64,000 nucleotides of DNA from Streptomyces sp. AM 4-1-1 (lineage in GTDB: Bacteria; Actinomycetota; Actinomycetes; Streptomycetales; Streptomycetaceae): contig NZ_CP119145.1 of the NCBI RefSeq assembly GCF_029167625.1, forward strand, positions 5,270,001 to 5,334,000, written 5' to 3'. Within the stretch, counting starts at the first letter, position 1; every line of letters begins with the position of its first letter. The notes beneath the pieces were generated by a model. It was given only the letters and a program-made list of their open reading frames with translations. It did not search any database and was not told the DNA's origin. Of this stretch, positions 43,871-51,362 are shown one piece after another. The position numbers and the translations under genes were made by a program.

Positions 43871-44482
43871 ATGTCCCAGGCCCCGAAGCCGGACCGCTCC
43901 CGGCGCAGCGAACGTTCGCGGCAGGCGATCCTTGAGGCGGCCCGTGCGCTGGTCTCCGAGGTCGGACACGACAAGGTGGCGATCGAGGCCATCGCCGTCC
44001 GGGCCGGCGTCGGCAAGCAGACGATCTACCGCTGGTGGCCGTCCAAGGGCGCCGTGATCCTCGACGCCTTCCTGGCACTCGGCGAGGGTGCCGGGGAGCG
44101 GAGGGTGACGCTGCCGGACACCGGGAACATCAAGGCCGACCTCAAGACGGCCATGCGCGCGACGGCCGCCGAGTTCGCCGCCCCGGAGTTCGAGAAGCCG
44201 ATACGGGCGCTCACCATCGAGATCAGCAACGATCCCGACCTTGCCGCGCAGTACCGCGAGAAGCTGGCCCGGCCCGTGGACGACGCGAGGAAGGAACGGC
44301 TGCGCGGAGCGCAACGCGCCGGTCAGCTGGCCACGGACGCCGACCTCGACCTGGTCCTGGAGGTGCTGTACGCACCCCTGTTCCAGCGCTGGCTGCACCG
44401 CTCGGGCCCGCTGACCGCCGAGTACGCCGACTCGCTCGTCGACGTCACGCTCAGGGCCTTCCGGCCCGAGCCGGAGCGCTGA
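43871..44482 (+). CDS. TetR-family transcriptional regulator
   Basis: A 203-residue regulator with an N-terminal helix-turn-helix: ILEAARALVSEVGHDKVAIE, then IAVRAGVGKQTIYRWWPSKG, typical of the AcrR/TetR type with a C-terminal TetR_C_11-like ligand domain. ATG 43871 is taken as start; no strong ribosome site is visible. Its divergent neighbour is only an oxidoreductase remnant, so its present target may be itself or a distant gene. No iron box is near. Nothing ties it to the siderophore genes beyond position. Confidence 0.88.
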   Translation: MSQAPKPDRSRRSERSRQAILEAARALVSEVGHDKVAIEAIAVRAGVGKQTIYRWWPSKGAVILDAFLALGEGAGERRVTLPDTGNIKADLKTAMRATAAEFAAPEFEKPIRALTIEISNDPDLAAQYREKLARPVDDARKERLRGAQRAGQLATDADLDLVLEVLYAPLFQRWLHRSGPLTAEYADSLVDVTLRAFRPEPER

Positions 44483-44614
44483 CCTCCGCCACGGTCCGGA
44501 CGTGTACCCATCCAGCACGCGGATGCCCCTCCGCCCCGCGAGCCGCCCGCGCCCGACTCCCACGCCCGCTCCACCAGCGGCTACGGGAGAGCCCTTGGGG
44601 CGTGCGCCAGTAGG

Positions 44615-44840
44615 TCATCGGATGCGGGGGTTTCGTGGGCGGGTGTCCCAGCGGTAGAGCGTCCAAGTGCGTCGGATGAGGCAGCGGACGGTGATGATGG
44701 CGTCGGCCAGGGCGATGAAGAACTCAACGGGCGCTCTTCGTCGCTCGGTGCGGCGGCGGAGCTCGCCGAAGTTGTTCATCCAGGAGTCCGTACGTTCGAC
44801 GACCCGTCGTCCACCGGTCTGGATCGGGGTTTTCGCTCCG
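44615..44840 (-). pseudogene. 3' remnant of an IS5-type transposase gene
   Basis: The frame ending at 44615 reads the C-terminal end of Streptomyces IS5-family transposases: GAKTPIQTGGRRVVERTDSW, MNNFGELRRRTERRRAPVEF, then LIRRTWTLYRW. Upstream of about 44840 the similarity ends. The N-terminal and middle parts are missing here; a fragment resembling them lies on the same strand at 49586-49782, on the far side of the kinase operon. Confidence 0.78.
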
Positions 44841-44916
44841 CTCGTCGGTGGTGAACATCTCTCGTCGCCGGCTGTGTCGGGTGGAGCCGTTCTCCATGGC
44901 GGAATGCGAAACCGCG

Positions 44917-45402
44917 TCAGCTTGTACCCAGGACGTACAGCTCGTAGGGGACGGTTCCGTTGTCGGTGTGCCGGTCGGACGTGCCGATGCGGGTGAACCC
45001 GGCTTTGGCCAGGACGCGGCCGGAGGCGGGGTTGTCGGGGTGGTGCATGGCTTCCAGCCGGTTGAGGCCGGCGGTGGTGAAGGCGACGGCGAGGGCCTGG
45101 CGGGCGGCCTGGGTGGCGTAGCCGTGACCCCAGGTGTCTTCGCGGAGGATGTAGCTGATGCTGCCCATGGTGGGGGTGCGTCGCCGCAGGGAGATCAGGC
45201 CGATCATCTCGTCTTCGGTGAGGATGGCCCAGCTCCACTGTGCGCGCGGGGTTTCGGCGGCTCGGGCGAGGGCGGCGCGGATCTTCTCGTGGGCCTCGTC
45301 GAGCGTGAGGGGCTTTCCGGTGGTGTGCCGGATGGAGGCGCCGCAGTAGACGCGGGTGAGGGCGGCGGCGTCATCCAAAGCAAGGGCGCGCAGGGTCACC
45401 AT
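44917..45402 (-). CDS. GNAT N-acetyltransferase (RimJ/RimL-like)
   Basis: A 161-residue acetyltransferase of the type that modifies N-termini or small amines. Visible core: WSWAILTEDEMIGLISLRRR, ISYILREDTWGHGYATQAAR with the acetyl-CoA site W-G-H-G-Y-A-T, then NRLEAMHHPDNPASGRVLAKAGF (given here in part). The start ATG lies four bases before the kinase stop, so the two are coupled. It is the last gene of the minus-strand accessory operon and is followed by the transposase remnant. The substrate is not predictable; modification of a product of the same operon is possible. Confidence 0.85.
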   Translation of the reverse strand: MVTLRALALDDAAALTRVYCGASIRHTTGKPLTLDEAHEKIRAALARAAETPRAQWSWAILTEDEMIGLISLRRRTPTMGSISYILREDTWGHGYATQAARQALAVAFTTAGLNRLEAMHHPDNPASGRVLAKAGFTRIGTSDRHTDNGTVPYELYVLGTS

Positions 45403-46280
45403 GCGGTGGTCAGCTCCTCCGCGGTGGGCCGGTCGGCGGGGTCGGGGGCCAGGCATGCGGTGATGGTGTCCTCGAACGCGGGTAACGGCCACGGGCGGAC
45501 ATCGCGCAGCGCGGTGGTGGTGCCCTTGGCGATGACGGCCAGTTTCTCCAGTCGGTCGGTGGTGTCGTCGTAGGGGACGGGTCGGCGGCCGGTCCAGCAC
45601 CAGAACAGGGAGGCGCCCAGGCTCCAGATGTCGGCGGCCGGGTGTGCCTGGACGTGGGTGTCGGCGGGGGTGGAGAGGATCGAGGTGGCGATCTCGGGGG
45701 CGGTGGTGTGGGTGAGGGCTCCCCGGTACGAGACGCGGCGGCGGTCGTCGGGGCCGCAGGCGAGGGCGTAGTCGATGACCGCCGCCCGGCCGTCGTTCGT
45801 GACGAGGGTATTGGTGGGCTGGACGTCGGCGTGAGCCCATCCGGTGGCGTGCATCCGGGCGAGGCGCTCCGTCCAGCTGCGGGCGATGCCCGTGAGCCAG
45901 GGCCGGACCGAGGCGCGGTCTCCTTCTGGGCTGCGGGCCGGGGCGAGCGCCTGCCACAGGGGCGCGCCGTCGACCCAGTTGACGGCCAGCCACAGGCCGC
46001 CCTCCCACGTCCCGGCGCCAACCCGGTAGTCGGGGCTGATGGCGCCGGCGGCCGTGAGGCGAAGAAGGCGGTCGTCCTCCTGGGCCATCTCTGCGGCCTT
46101 CTCGTGGGCGTTGTCGCCGTCCGGGGTGTTGGCCTTCACCGCGACCGCTCCCCTGGGGCCCTGCACCTTCCAGACCCGGGAGCCGCGCCGGTCGCTCAGG
46201 AGCTGGATCGCGGCGGGGTTGCCGGTGTGGTCGGCGAGGAGGGCGACGGCTTCGGCGGGGGGAGGAGGTTTCTGGCCCAT
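45396..46280 (-). CDS. Protein-kinase-like protein
   Basis: A 294-residue eukaryotic-type kinase fold. Lys49 in AVAVKAN, the catalytic loop HADVQPTN (His150, Asp152, Asn157) and Asp170 in AVIDYALA (in place of D-F-G) are present, as are APEIATSI and the late DIWSLGASLFWCW. No transmembrane or sensor region follows, unlike PknB-type kinases, so it is cytoplasmic. ATG 46280 is chosen for the AAGGA nine bases upstream; a GTG at 46298 is an alternative. It overlaps the gene before it by 85 bp and the GNAT gene after it, which implies one transcript. The substrate is unknown; it could phosphorylate a protein or a small molecule. Confidence 0.82.
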   Translation of the reverse strand: MGQKPPPPAEAVALLADHTGNPAAIQLLSDRRGSRVWKVQGPRGAVAVKANTPDGDNAHEKAAEMAQEDDRLLRLTAAGAISPDYRVGAGTWEGGLWLAVNWVDGAPLWQALAPARSPEGDRASVRPWLTGIARSWTERLARMHATGWAHADVQPTNTLVTNDGRAAVIDYALACGPDDRRRVSYRGALTHTTAPEIATSILSTPADTHVQAHPAADIWSLGASLFWCWTGRRPVPYDDTTDRLEKLAVIAKGTTTALRDVRPWPLPAFEDTITACLAPDPADRPTAEELTTAW

Positions 46281-46894
46281 GTGCGGATGTCCTTCCACTC
46301 GGTGGGGATGTGCTCGAACACGTCGCGGCCGTCGTCGTCGGCCGCGGCGAGGGCTGCGGCCAGGTCGGGGGTCGCGTGCAGGAAGCGTGGGTCGCGGCGA
46401 CGGACGGCGGCCCTCACGGGGAGGAACGAGGCGGGGGCGGCCGTGATCCGGTGTCCGGCCCCGGTGACTTCCTCTTCGCCCGCGCAGAACTTGCCGAACA
46501 TCACCCCGACCGGTCCGTAGAGGTTCTTCAGCACCCAGTGCGGCCAGGCCAGCAGGTCACGGTGCCCCGTGCCGGGCACCTCGCCCAACAAAACGATGTT
46601 CTCGCAGCGCAGGAGGCCATGGGGCCGGTTCAGCTGCGGCCGCAGCCACTCCGCGGCCTGGGCGCCCGCGTGGAAGAGCTCCGCCTGGACGGCTTCGGCG
46701 GCGCCGTCGGCGCGGTAGACCGTCCAGGTCGTCAGTCCCCGTTCGAGGGAAGGGGCGAGGTAGGGGCAGTGGGCGGTCATCCGGCGTGCGTAGTCACCGA
46801 TTTCCACGGAGTTCGGCCGGGTGGTGCTGGCCTCAACGAGGCGCAGCGCCCCGGCGGTGGGTCGGGGCGCTGCGCTGGTACGGCTGGTGGTCAC
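46196..46894 (-). CDS. Unknown protein of the kinase operon (232 aa)
   Basis: I do not recognise a characterised family with certainty. The 232-residue product has a conserved look: CPYLAPSLERGLTTWTVYRA, a central LLRCENIVLLGEVPGTGHRD, then WPHWVLKNLYGPVGVMFGKF and FLPVRAAVRRRDPRFLHATP near the end. Codon use is fully coding-like. The GTG start at 46894 overlaps the previous stop (GTGA), and the C-terminus runs 85 bp into the kinase gene in another frame. No signal peptide or membrane segment is seen. Position suggests a joint role with the kinase. Confidence 0.7.
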   Translation of the reverse strand: MTTSRTSAAPRPTAGALRLVEASTTRPNSVEIGDYARRMTAHCPYLAPSLERGLTTWTVYRADGAAEAVQAELFHAGAQAAEWLRPQLNRPHGLLRCENIVLLGEVPGTGHRDLLAWPHWVLKNLYGPVGVMFGKFCAGEEEVTGAGHRITAAPASFLPVRAAVRRRDPRFLHATPDLAAALAAADDDGRDVFEHIPTEWKDIRTWARNLLPPPKPSPSSPTTPATPPRSSS

Positions 46895-47292
46895 CGGCGG
46901 GTGGTCTCCGGCTGGTCGGGCGTGATGTCGCCGTCGCCGCCGGCGGGGCCGCAGTCCCATTCGGCGACCACGGTGCCACTCTCCCGGTAGCGGGCGACGG
47001 CGGCCTGGTCGACGTTGCCGTCGGCGTCGGTGAACCAGATCTCCGGCAGCGGCCCGTACGCCTCTTCGTACGCGGTGACCCAGGCGATCGGCCCGTGGCC
47101 GTTGTTCGCGACGTGACGGATCGGCCGGCCGGCGCTCTCCAGGCACAGGGCCTCGTAGGCGGGGGTGCCGAGCAGGTCGTGCCACGCCTTGTCCACAGCC
47201 GGGGAGAACATCTCGGGTGCGGACTGGCCGTTCTGGAAACGCTGGCCGGTGATGGTCAGGAACCGGCGCAGCTCGGTCGTTGCAGTGCTCAT
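46891..47292 (-). CDS. Unknown protein of the kinase operon (133 aa)
   Basis: A 133-residue product of unknown function starting at ATG 47292 behind GAGAGGGG. It opens with a helical MSTATTELRRFLTITGQRF and contains FSPAVDKAWHDLLGTPAYEA and VANNGHGPIAWVTAYEEAYG, with a Gly/Asp-rich tail. The reading frame stays open upstream to ATG 47610, which would give a 239-residue protein; the intervening 100 bp have poor third-position GC, so the shorter form is preferred. Its stop overlaps the next start (GTGA). No known motif identified. Confidence 0.6.
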   Translation of the reverse strand: MSTATTELRRFLTITGQRFQNGQSAPEMFSPAVDKAWHDLLGTPAYEALCLESAGRPIRHVANNGHGPIAWVTAYEEAYGPLPEIWFTDADGNVDQAAVARYRESGTVVAEWDCGPAGGDGDITPDQPETTRR

Positions 47293-47610
47293 GGTGGTGC
47301 CCCTCTCGGTGTCGAGTGGTGCTCGCCCCGTCCGGGTTGGAACGGGTGTGGTGCCTGGTGGTGCCGTACGCCGCGCATCCGGGGTTGGTCGGTCCCGTCC
47401 AGGTGCGCGGCGGACATCGGCGGCGACCGCGCGGGCGGAGCCGGTGAGCAGCAGCGTGCTCTGTTTCAGGCCCGCGGGTGGCAGGCCGGGGTCGCCGGTC
47501 CATCCCGGCACGGCTTTGACCAGAGCCTTGTGGAGCTTCCGGTCAAGCGGGAGTTCCGCTTCGAGGCGTCCTTCAGGGTCGTGCAGCACGGCATGGGTGT
47601 CGGTCATCAT
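47293..47610 (-). CDS. Possible small ORF or 5' extension, in frame with the next gene
   Basis: ATG 47610 overlaps the stop of the 61-codon gene (ATGA), and the first about 65 codons have normal coding composition (for example LPLDRKLHKALVKAVPGW). From about 47410 to 47293 composition becomes non-coding although no stop occurs, and the frame continues into the 133-residue gene. It may be a separate small protein that lost its stop, or the true N-terminus of a 239-residue protein. Confidence 0.35.
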
Positions 47611-47792
47611 GCGCCCGCCGCGTTCTCGTCCTGGTCATGGTTGCCGGTGTCGGCGTCCGGGGTCTGGACGGCGAAGAAGCGGGCGTAGCCGCGGTTGGCG
47701 CGGGCGAGCAGCTCCGGGGGCGGCTGGCCGAAGGCGGGCGGCTGAATGCCGGGGCCTGGTGTCTCGGGTCCGGCAGGTGTGGGTGCGCTCAT
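47607..47792 (-). CDS. Small Pro-rich leader-like peptide (61 aa)
   Basis: A 61-residue protein from ATG 47792 with AAGG spaced correctly. The first half is Pro/Gly-rich (for example GPGIQPPAFGQPPPELLARA), the middle is NRGYARFFAVQT, and the tail is very acidic and Asn/Asp-rich, ending in AAGA. It has no Cys. It is the first gene of the unit containing the unknown proteins, the kinase-like protein and the GNAT protein. Size, position and lack of any domain would fit a precursor or regulatory peptide, but this is speculation. Confidence 0.5.
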   Translation of the reverse strand: MSAPTPAGPETPGPGIQPPAFGQPPPELLARANRGYARFFAVQTPDADTGNHDQDENAAGA

Positions 47793-47887
47793 GGGCACCG
47801 CCTTCTGTCGCTGGGTGCGTCGATGTCGTTCGACGCTACGGACGTCCCTGCTTCGCCCTCAACAGAATTGCGGATAGTTGCGGAATT

Positions 47888-48739
47888 TCACTCCAGGGCG
47901 TCCATCGCGGCCTGGATGAGGGCGCGGGCGGCGTCGCCGTAGACGGCCATTGCCGCGAGGCCGGTGAACGCCTTGGTGTAGTCGGCGATTTCGCGTGGCT
48001 GCGTCACCTTGATCTCCGCCGTGAGCGTCTCCACCACGGCCGTCGTGTCGTCGTGTACGTAGAACGCTTCCAGCGGCCAGATGGTGCGCTGCGCGGTGAA
48101 GGGGATGATGCCCAGCGAGAGAGACGCGAGTGGCATCACCGCCAGGAGGTGGCGCAGCTGCCCGCGCATCGCCTCGGGGTCGGCGGTGCGGTAGCGCAGG
48201 ACGGATTCCTCGATGAGGACGACGTAGCGGTGGCCGCCCTCGTAGAGGAACCGGGAGCGTGCGACGCGGGCGGCGACCGCTTCGGCGACGTCGTCGGGGG
48301 TGCCCTGGAAGTGAGTGATCTGCTTCATCAGAGCGGTCGCGAACGCCGGTGTCTGGAGGAAGCCGGGGGGCAGGTTGGAGACGTAGATCCGGCAGTGGCG
48401 GGTCTGTTCGTGCAGGGCGTACCAGTCCTGCTGGACCTGGCGCATGCCGTTGCGGTGCAGGCGGCGCCACTCCATGTACATCGAGTCGACAGCGCGGGCG
48501 GTGGCGATGAGGTCGTCGGCCTGGTCGTCCGCGCCGCACGCCGTGCACCAGGTGCGGATGTCCGCGTCCGAGGGTAGGACGTCGCCCTTCTGGACCCTGG
48601 TCGTCTTGGCCGGGTGCCAGCCGCACCGGGTGGAGAGGTCCTTCCCGGTGAGGCCGGCGTCCTTGCGTAGGTGCTGCAACCGCGCGGCGAGCGCCTCGCG
48701 GGCCGATTGGGCGCTGGACGAGGGGGATGTGGTCGTCAT
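47888..48739 (-). CDS. Scr1-type helix-turn-helix regulator (XRE, DUF5753)
   Basis: A 283-residue regulator with an N-terminal XRE helix-turn-helix (LAARLQHLRKDAGLTGKDLS, then HPAKTTRVQKGDVLPS) and the long DUF5753 domain (YVSNLPPGFLQTPAFATALM, RFLYEGGHRYVVLIEESVL, SLGIIPF). This is the large Streptomyces family that pairs with small DUF397 or DUF6879 proteins, here the gene directly upstream at 48769. Start ATG 48739. Ninety-five bp separate it from the peptide gene downstream, so it may control that operon. Confidence 0.92.
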   Translation of the reverse strand: MTTTSPSSSAQSAREALAARLQHLRKDAGLTGKDLSTRCGWHPAKTTRVQKGDVLPSDADIRTWCTACGADDQADDLIATARAVDSMYMEWRRLHRNGMRQVQQDWYALHEQTRHCRIYVSNLPPGFLQTPAFATALMKQITHFQGTPDDVAEAVAARVARSRFLYEGGHRYVVLIEESVLRYRTADPEAMRGQLRHLLAVMPLASLSLGIIPFTAQRTIWPLEAFYVHDDTTAVVETLTAEIKVTQPREIADYTKAFTGLAAMAVYGDAARALIQAAMDALE

Positions 48740-48768
48740 GGAGTGGCGGCCCTTGAGGTGCGTGCGGG

Positions 48769-49296
48769 TCAGATGCGGTAGTCGACGTGCGGGGTGGCCA
48801 GGTCCCACACCGTACGGAACGCCTCCGCGCACAGCTTGACGGCCTGCGGGTCCTCGGTGTGGTCGGGCTCCAAAGCCTCGCCGTCGCCGGAAAAGACGTT
48901 CCACCGCACGACCTGGTCGTCGATGAGCCAGAAGTCGTTGCCCGGCAGAGCGAGGGCGGATGCGCGGCGGCGGGGCAGCCAGCGGACCTGTTCGCCGGCG
49001 CGGAGGTTGGCGTCGGTGATGGCGTGCTCGAAGCGGATGTAGTCGGTGACGGGCTCGGACACGACCCGGGCCCGTCGAACCTCCACGCCGCGGGCGACGG
49101 CCCGCTTCACCAGCGGTAGCCAGCCGTTCCAGTACGAGGAGTCGTCCTCGGGCACGCTTCCGTCCCGCAGGAACGCCTCGAAGACCTCGCGCTCCTCCCC
49201 CACGGCGTAGGAGTCCCGCAGCTCCAGGTGCAGGGCATGGTGCTGAGCGGAGTCGAGGAGGGCCTCAAAGCTGAGGGCCGGCGGCTTCTGCGGCAT
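48769..49296 (-). CDS. DUF6879-family protein, partner of the Scr1-type regulator
   Basis: A 175-residue protein with the DUF6879 pattern: LHLELRDSYAVGEEREVFEA near the start, YWNGWLPLVKRAVARGVEVR, then FEHAITDANLRAGEQVRWLP and a central NDFWLIDDQVVRWNVFSGDG. Members of this family are routinely found beside Scr1-type regulators and are thought to act with them; the biochemical role is not known to me. ATG 49296 follows GGGAGGCG and lies inside the end of the upstream gene (32-bp overlap), indicating coupling. Confidence 0.88.
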   Translation of the reverse strand: MPQKPPALSFEALLDSAQHHALHLELRDSYAVGEEREVFEAFLRDGSVPEDDSSYWNGWLPLVKRAVARGVEVRRARVVSEPVTDYIRFEHAITDANLRAGEQVRWLPRRRASALALPGNDFWLIDDQVVRWNVFSGDGEALEPDHTEDPQAVKLCAEAFRTVWDLATPHVDYRI

Positions 49297-49519
49297 CACA
49301 CGCCTCCCTGATCTGGTCAATCATCCGCACCGAGAGCCGGATGATGCCCTCGTCATCAGCCGGAGGGCTGTCCTGGCCGCACGCGGCCCGGGTCGCCGCG
49401 TCGGCGAACTTGCCCTGCAGAACCAGTTCCGGGCCCTCAGCGGCCTCAGTGTCCACCCACACGGCCGGGCAGTTTCCGCCGCCCGAGTTCGGGTCCGTGC
49501 CGAAGAAAAGTAATGCCAT
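49265..49519 (-). CDS. Small conserved unknown protein (84 aa)
   Basis: An 84-residue acidic protein from ATG 49519 with GGAGGCG upstream. It begins MALLFFGTDPNSGGGNCPAV and contains GIIRLSVRMIDQIREACDAA. Small proteins opening in this way recur upstream of Scr1/DUF6879 pairs in Streptomyces. Its end overlaps the DUF6879 start by 32 bp. Function unknown; an upstream in-frame ATG at 49558 lacks a ribosome site. Confidence 0.7.
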   Translation of the reverse strand: MALLFFGTDPNSGGGNCPAVWVDTEAAEGPELVLQGKFADAATRAACGQDSPPADDEGIIRLSVRMIDQIREACDAAEAAGPQL

Positions 49520-49585
49520 GATCGCCTCCGGAAAAGCAAGTTGCGGATTGTTGCGCACTGACCGTCCTGCAAGACAGTGGTGGCG

Positions 49586-49782
49586 TCAAGGGCGTCTCGC
49601 CGGGCAGGGCGGTGGCCATCTGGTCCGTACGGCGATCTTGCCGGTGATCCGCCGGGCGTGGGGGCCCTGGTGGGCCATGCTGTAGTCGTAGTCGTAGTCG
49701 CAGTCGCAGCCGGCGTCCAGGTTCAGGCACGGGTTGCCGGGCAGCAGGGCAAGGAACTGGTCGCGGATCGGGTCGAGAACGC
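49586..49782 (-). pseudogene. Possible N-terminal/middle fragment of an IS5-type transposase
   Basis: The minus strand reads VLDPIRDQFLALLP, which resembles the first residues of Streptomyces IS5-family transposases, running directly into LNLDAGCDCDYDYDYS and RRITGKIAV, which resemble a middle segment, with a stop at 49586. This looks like a transposase gene with an internal deletion. It is on the same strand and in the right order relative to the 3' piece at 44615-44840. The match is short, so confidence is limited. Confidence 0.4.
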
Positions 49783-49786
49783 ATGA

Positions 49787-49865
49787 GTGGGACGGCAGGC
49801 ACGGATTCCCCGGTGATCATGAAGCGTAGAGAACTCCATGATCGGGCGAACCGTGCCTGCCCCAC
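49787..49865. repeat. Large imperfect inverted repeat next to the transposase fragment
   Basis: GGCAGGCACGG (49794-49804) pairs with 49851-49861, GTGG with CCAC outside it, and inside it GATCATG (49815-49821) pairs with CATGATC (49837-49843). It lies immediately upstream of the transposase fragment and 48 bp before the phosphopantetheinyl transferase gene. An IS end, a MITE-like remnant or a terminator are all possible. The rest of 49520-49912 shows no gene. Confidence 0.6.
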
Positions 49866-49912
49866 TAGCACCACCTACGGCACCTACCGGCGGACGCCCT
49901 TAGGATCGCCGT

Positions 49913-50647
49913 ATGACCGTATCGCCGCCCATTCTCCAGGCGCCGACCGTGCTGGATCTCACGGCCCCCTCCGACGCCCTACGGAGATCCATGGAGCGGG
50001 CCGACGGCTTCCCGCCGGCCTCCCTGTGGCTCGTGGACGCCGTGGCCCAGGAGGCCGCCGCGGACCGCCTCGCCGCCCAGGTCCTGGACGACGAGGAGCG
50101 ACGACGCGCCGAAGCGTTCCGCCTGGACCGTGACCGCCGCTGCTACACCGCCGCCCACGTGGCGCTGCGCCTCCTGCTCGGTGCCCGGCTGGGGACCACC
50201 GCCCGCGCGGTCCGGATGGACCGGGAGACCTGCCCCACCTGCGGCGGCCCGCACGGCCGCCCCGCGGTGGCGGGCGCCGGTGGGCCGCACTTCTCGCTGT
50301 CCCACAGCGGCGACCTGGCGCTGATCGCCATCGCCGACACCCCCGTCGGCACCGACGTGGAACAGTTCCACTCCCTGGAGACGGTCACGGACGTCGCGGT
50401 GTCCCTCCACCCGTCGGAGACCGAGGAACTGGTCGCCCTCCCCGACCGGGACAGGCCCGCCGCCTTCGCGCGGGCATGGTCGCGCAAGGAGTCGTACCTG
50501 AAGGGAATCGGTACGGGTCTCTCGCGCGACCCCTCCCTCGACTACGTGGGCGCCGGCCCCGTCCCGGCACCGGGCCCGGACGGCTGGACCCTCACCGATG
50601 TGGCGGTACCCGACGGCTACGCGGCGGCGGTCGCGCTCCGGCGATGA
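49913..50647 (+). CDS. Sfp-type 4'-phosphopantetheinyl transferase
   Basis: A 244-residue enzyme that converts apo carrier domains to the holo form using CoA. The diagnostic magnesium site GTDVEQ and the second motif WSRKESYLKGIGTGLS are present, along with HFSLSHSGDLALIAIA. A four-Cys pair motif CPTCGG appears in the middle. ATG 49913 is the start. It is monocistronic, lacks an iron box, and is 20 kb from the NRPS genes; it is the only such enzyme in the window and could activate the seven carriers of the siderophore line, including the aryl carrier, but this is inference. Confidence 0.93.
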   Translation: MTVSPPILQAPTVLDLTAPSDALRRSMERADGFPPASLWLVDAVAQEAAADRLAAQVLDDEERRRAEAFRLDRDRRCYTAAHVALRLLLGARLGTTARAVRMDRETCPTCGGPHGRPAVAGAGGPHFSLSHSGDLALIAIADTPVGTDVEQFHSLETVTDVAVSLHPSETEELVALPDRDRPAAFARAWSRKESYLKGIGTGLSRDPSLDYVGAGPVPAPGPDGWTLTDVAVPDGYAAAVALRR

Positions 50648-50734
50648 GGGCCCGCGACACCGCGAACCACCCCGCGCCGCGCCGGCCTTCCCGCTCCGAT
50701 CCGGCCGACGTGGGCCCCGCAGAAAGCAGTTGAT

Positions 50735-51067
50735 GTGCTCGTCCTCCGCTCGGTCGCGTTGTTCGTCGCGGCAGCCCTGTTCGAGATCGGCGGCGCCTGG
50801 CTGGTGTGGCAGGGGGTCCGCGAGCACCGGGGCTGGGCGTGGATCGGGGCGGGAGTGATCGCCCTGGGGATCTACGGGTTCGTCGCGACGCTCCAGGAGG
50901 ACGCCGATTTCGGCCGTATCCTCGCCGCCTACGGTGGCGTCTTCGTCGCCGGCTCCCTGGCCTGGGGCGTCGTCCTGGACGGCTACCGCCCGGACTGGGC
51001 CGACGTCCTGGGGGCGCTGATCTGTCTCGTCGGCGTCGCGGTGATCATGTACGCCCCTCGCAGCTGA
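50735..51067 (+). CDS. YnfA/UPF0060 family small membrane protein
   Basis: A 110-residue inner-membrane protein with four hydrophobic helices. The family pattern is clear: [40 protein letters not shown], and a final [20 protein letters not shown]. YnfA proteins are small-multidrug-resistance-like; a physiological role is not settled. GTG 50735 is the start; the ribosome site is weak. Confidence 0.92.
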   Translation: MLVLRSVALFVAAALFEIGGAWLVWQGVREHRGWAWIGAGVIALGIYGFVATLQEDADFGRILAAYGGVFVAGSLAWGVVLDGYRPDWADVLGALICLVGVAVIMYAPRS

Positions 51068-51159
51068 CCTGCTTCCCGGTACGCCGACCCCGCTCCCCGG
51101 CCCGCTGATCGGGCTCCCCGGCCCCCGTGCCCGTACCGGCCCCGACCCGACGCCGCAGC

Positions 51160-51252
51160 CCACGCGCCCCGCACACCCTCCCGACCCGGCCCACGCGCCC
51201 GCACCACCCTCCCGACGCAGCTCACGCGTCCCGCACCACCCTCCCGACCCGC
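51160..51252. repeat. Three tandem 31-bp direct repeats
   Basis: Units at 51160-51190, 51191-51221 and 51222-51252 share CACGCG...CCGCAC.ACCCTCCCGAC with few changes; a partial fourth copy follows. They fill the 295-bp gap between the YnfA and P450 genes, which otherwise shows no gene. Confidence 0.8.
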
Positions 51253-51362
51253 CCCACGTCGCCCGCCGCCCGCCGCCCGCACAGGGGGCTTGAAACGCTG
51301 TTGTCCGCCGGAGGGCCCGCTCCTAGGTTCGTTGGATCACCCTTCACCGAAGGAGACCGCCG

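Noticed and set aside
45396-46280. PknB-type receptor kinase
   Set aside because: No transmembrane helix or PASTA domain; only the cytosolic kinase fold is present.
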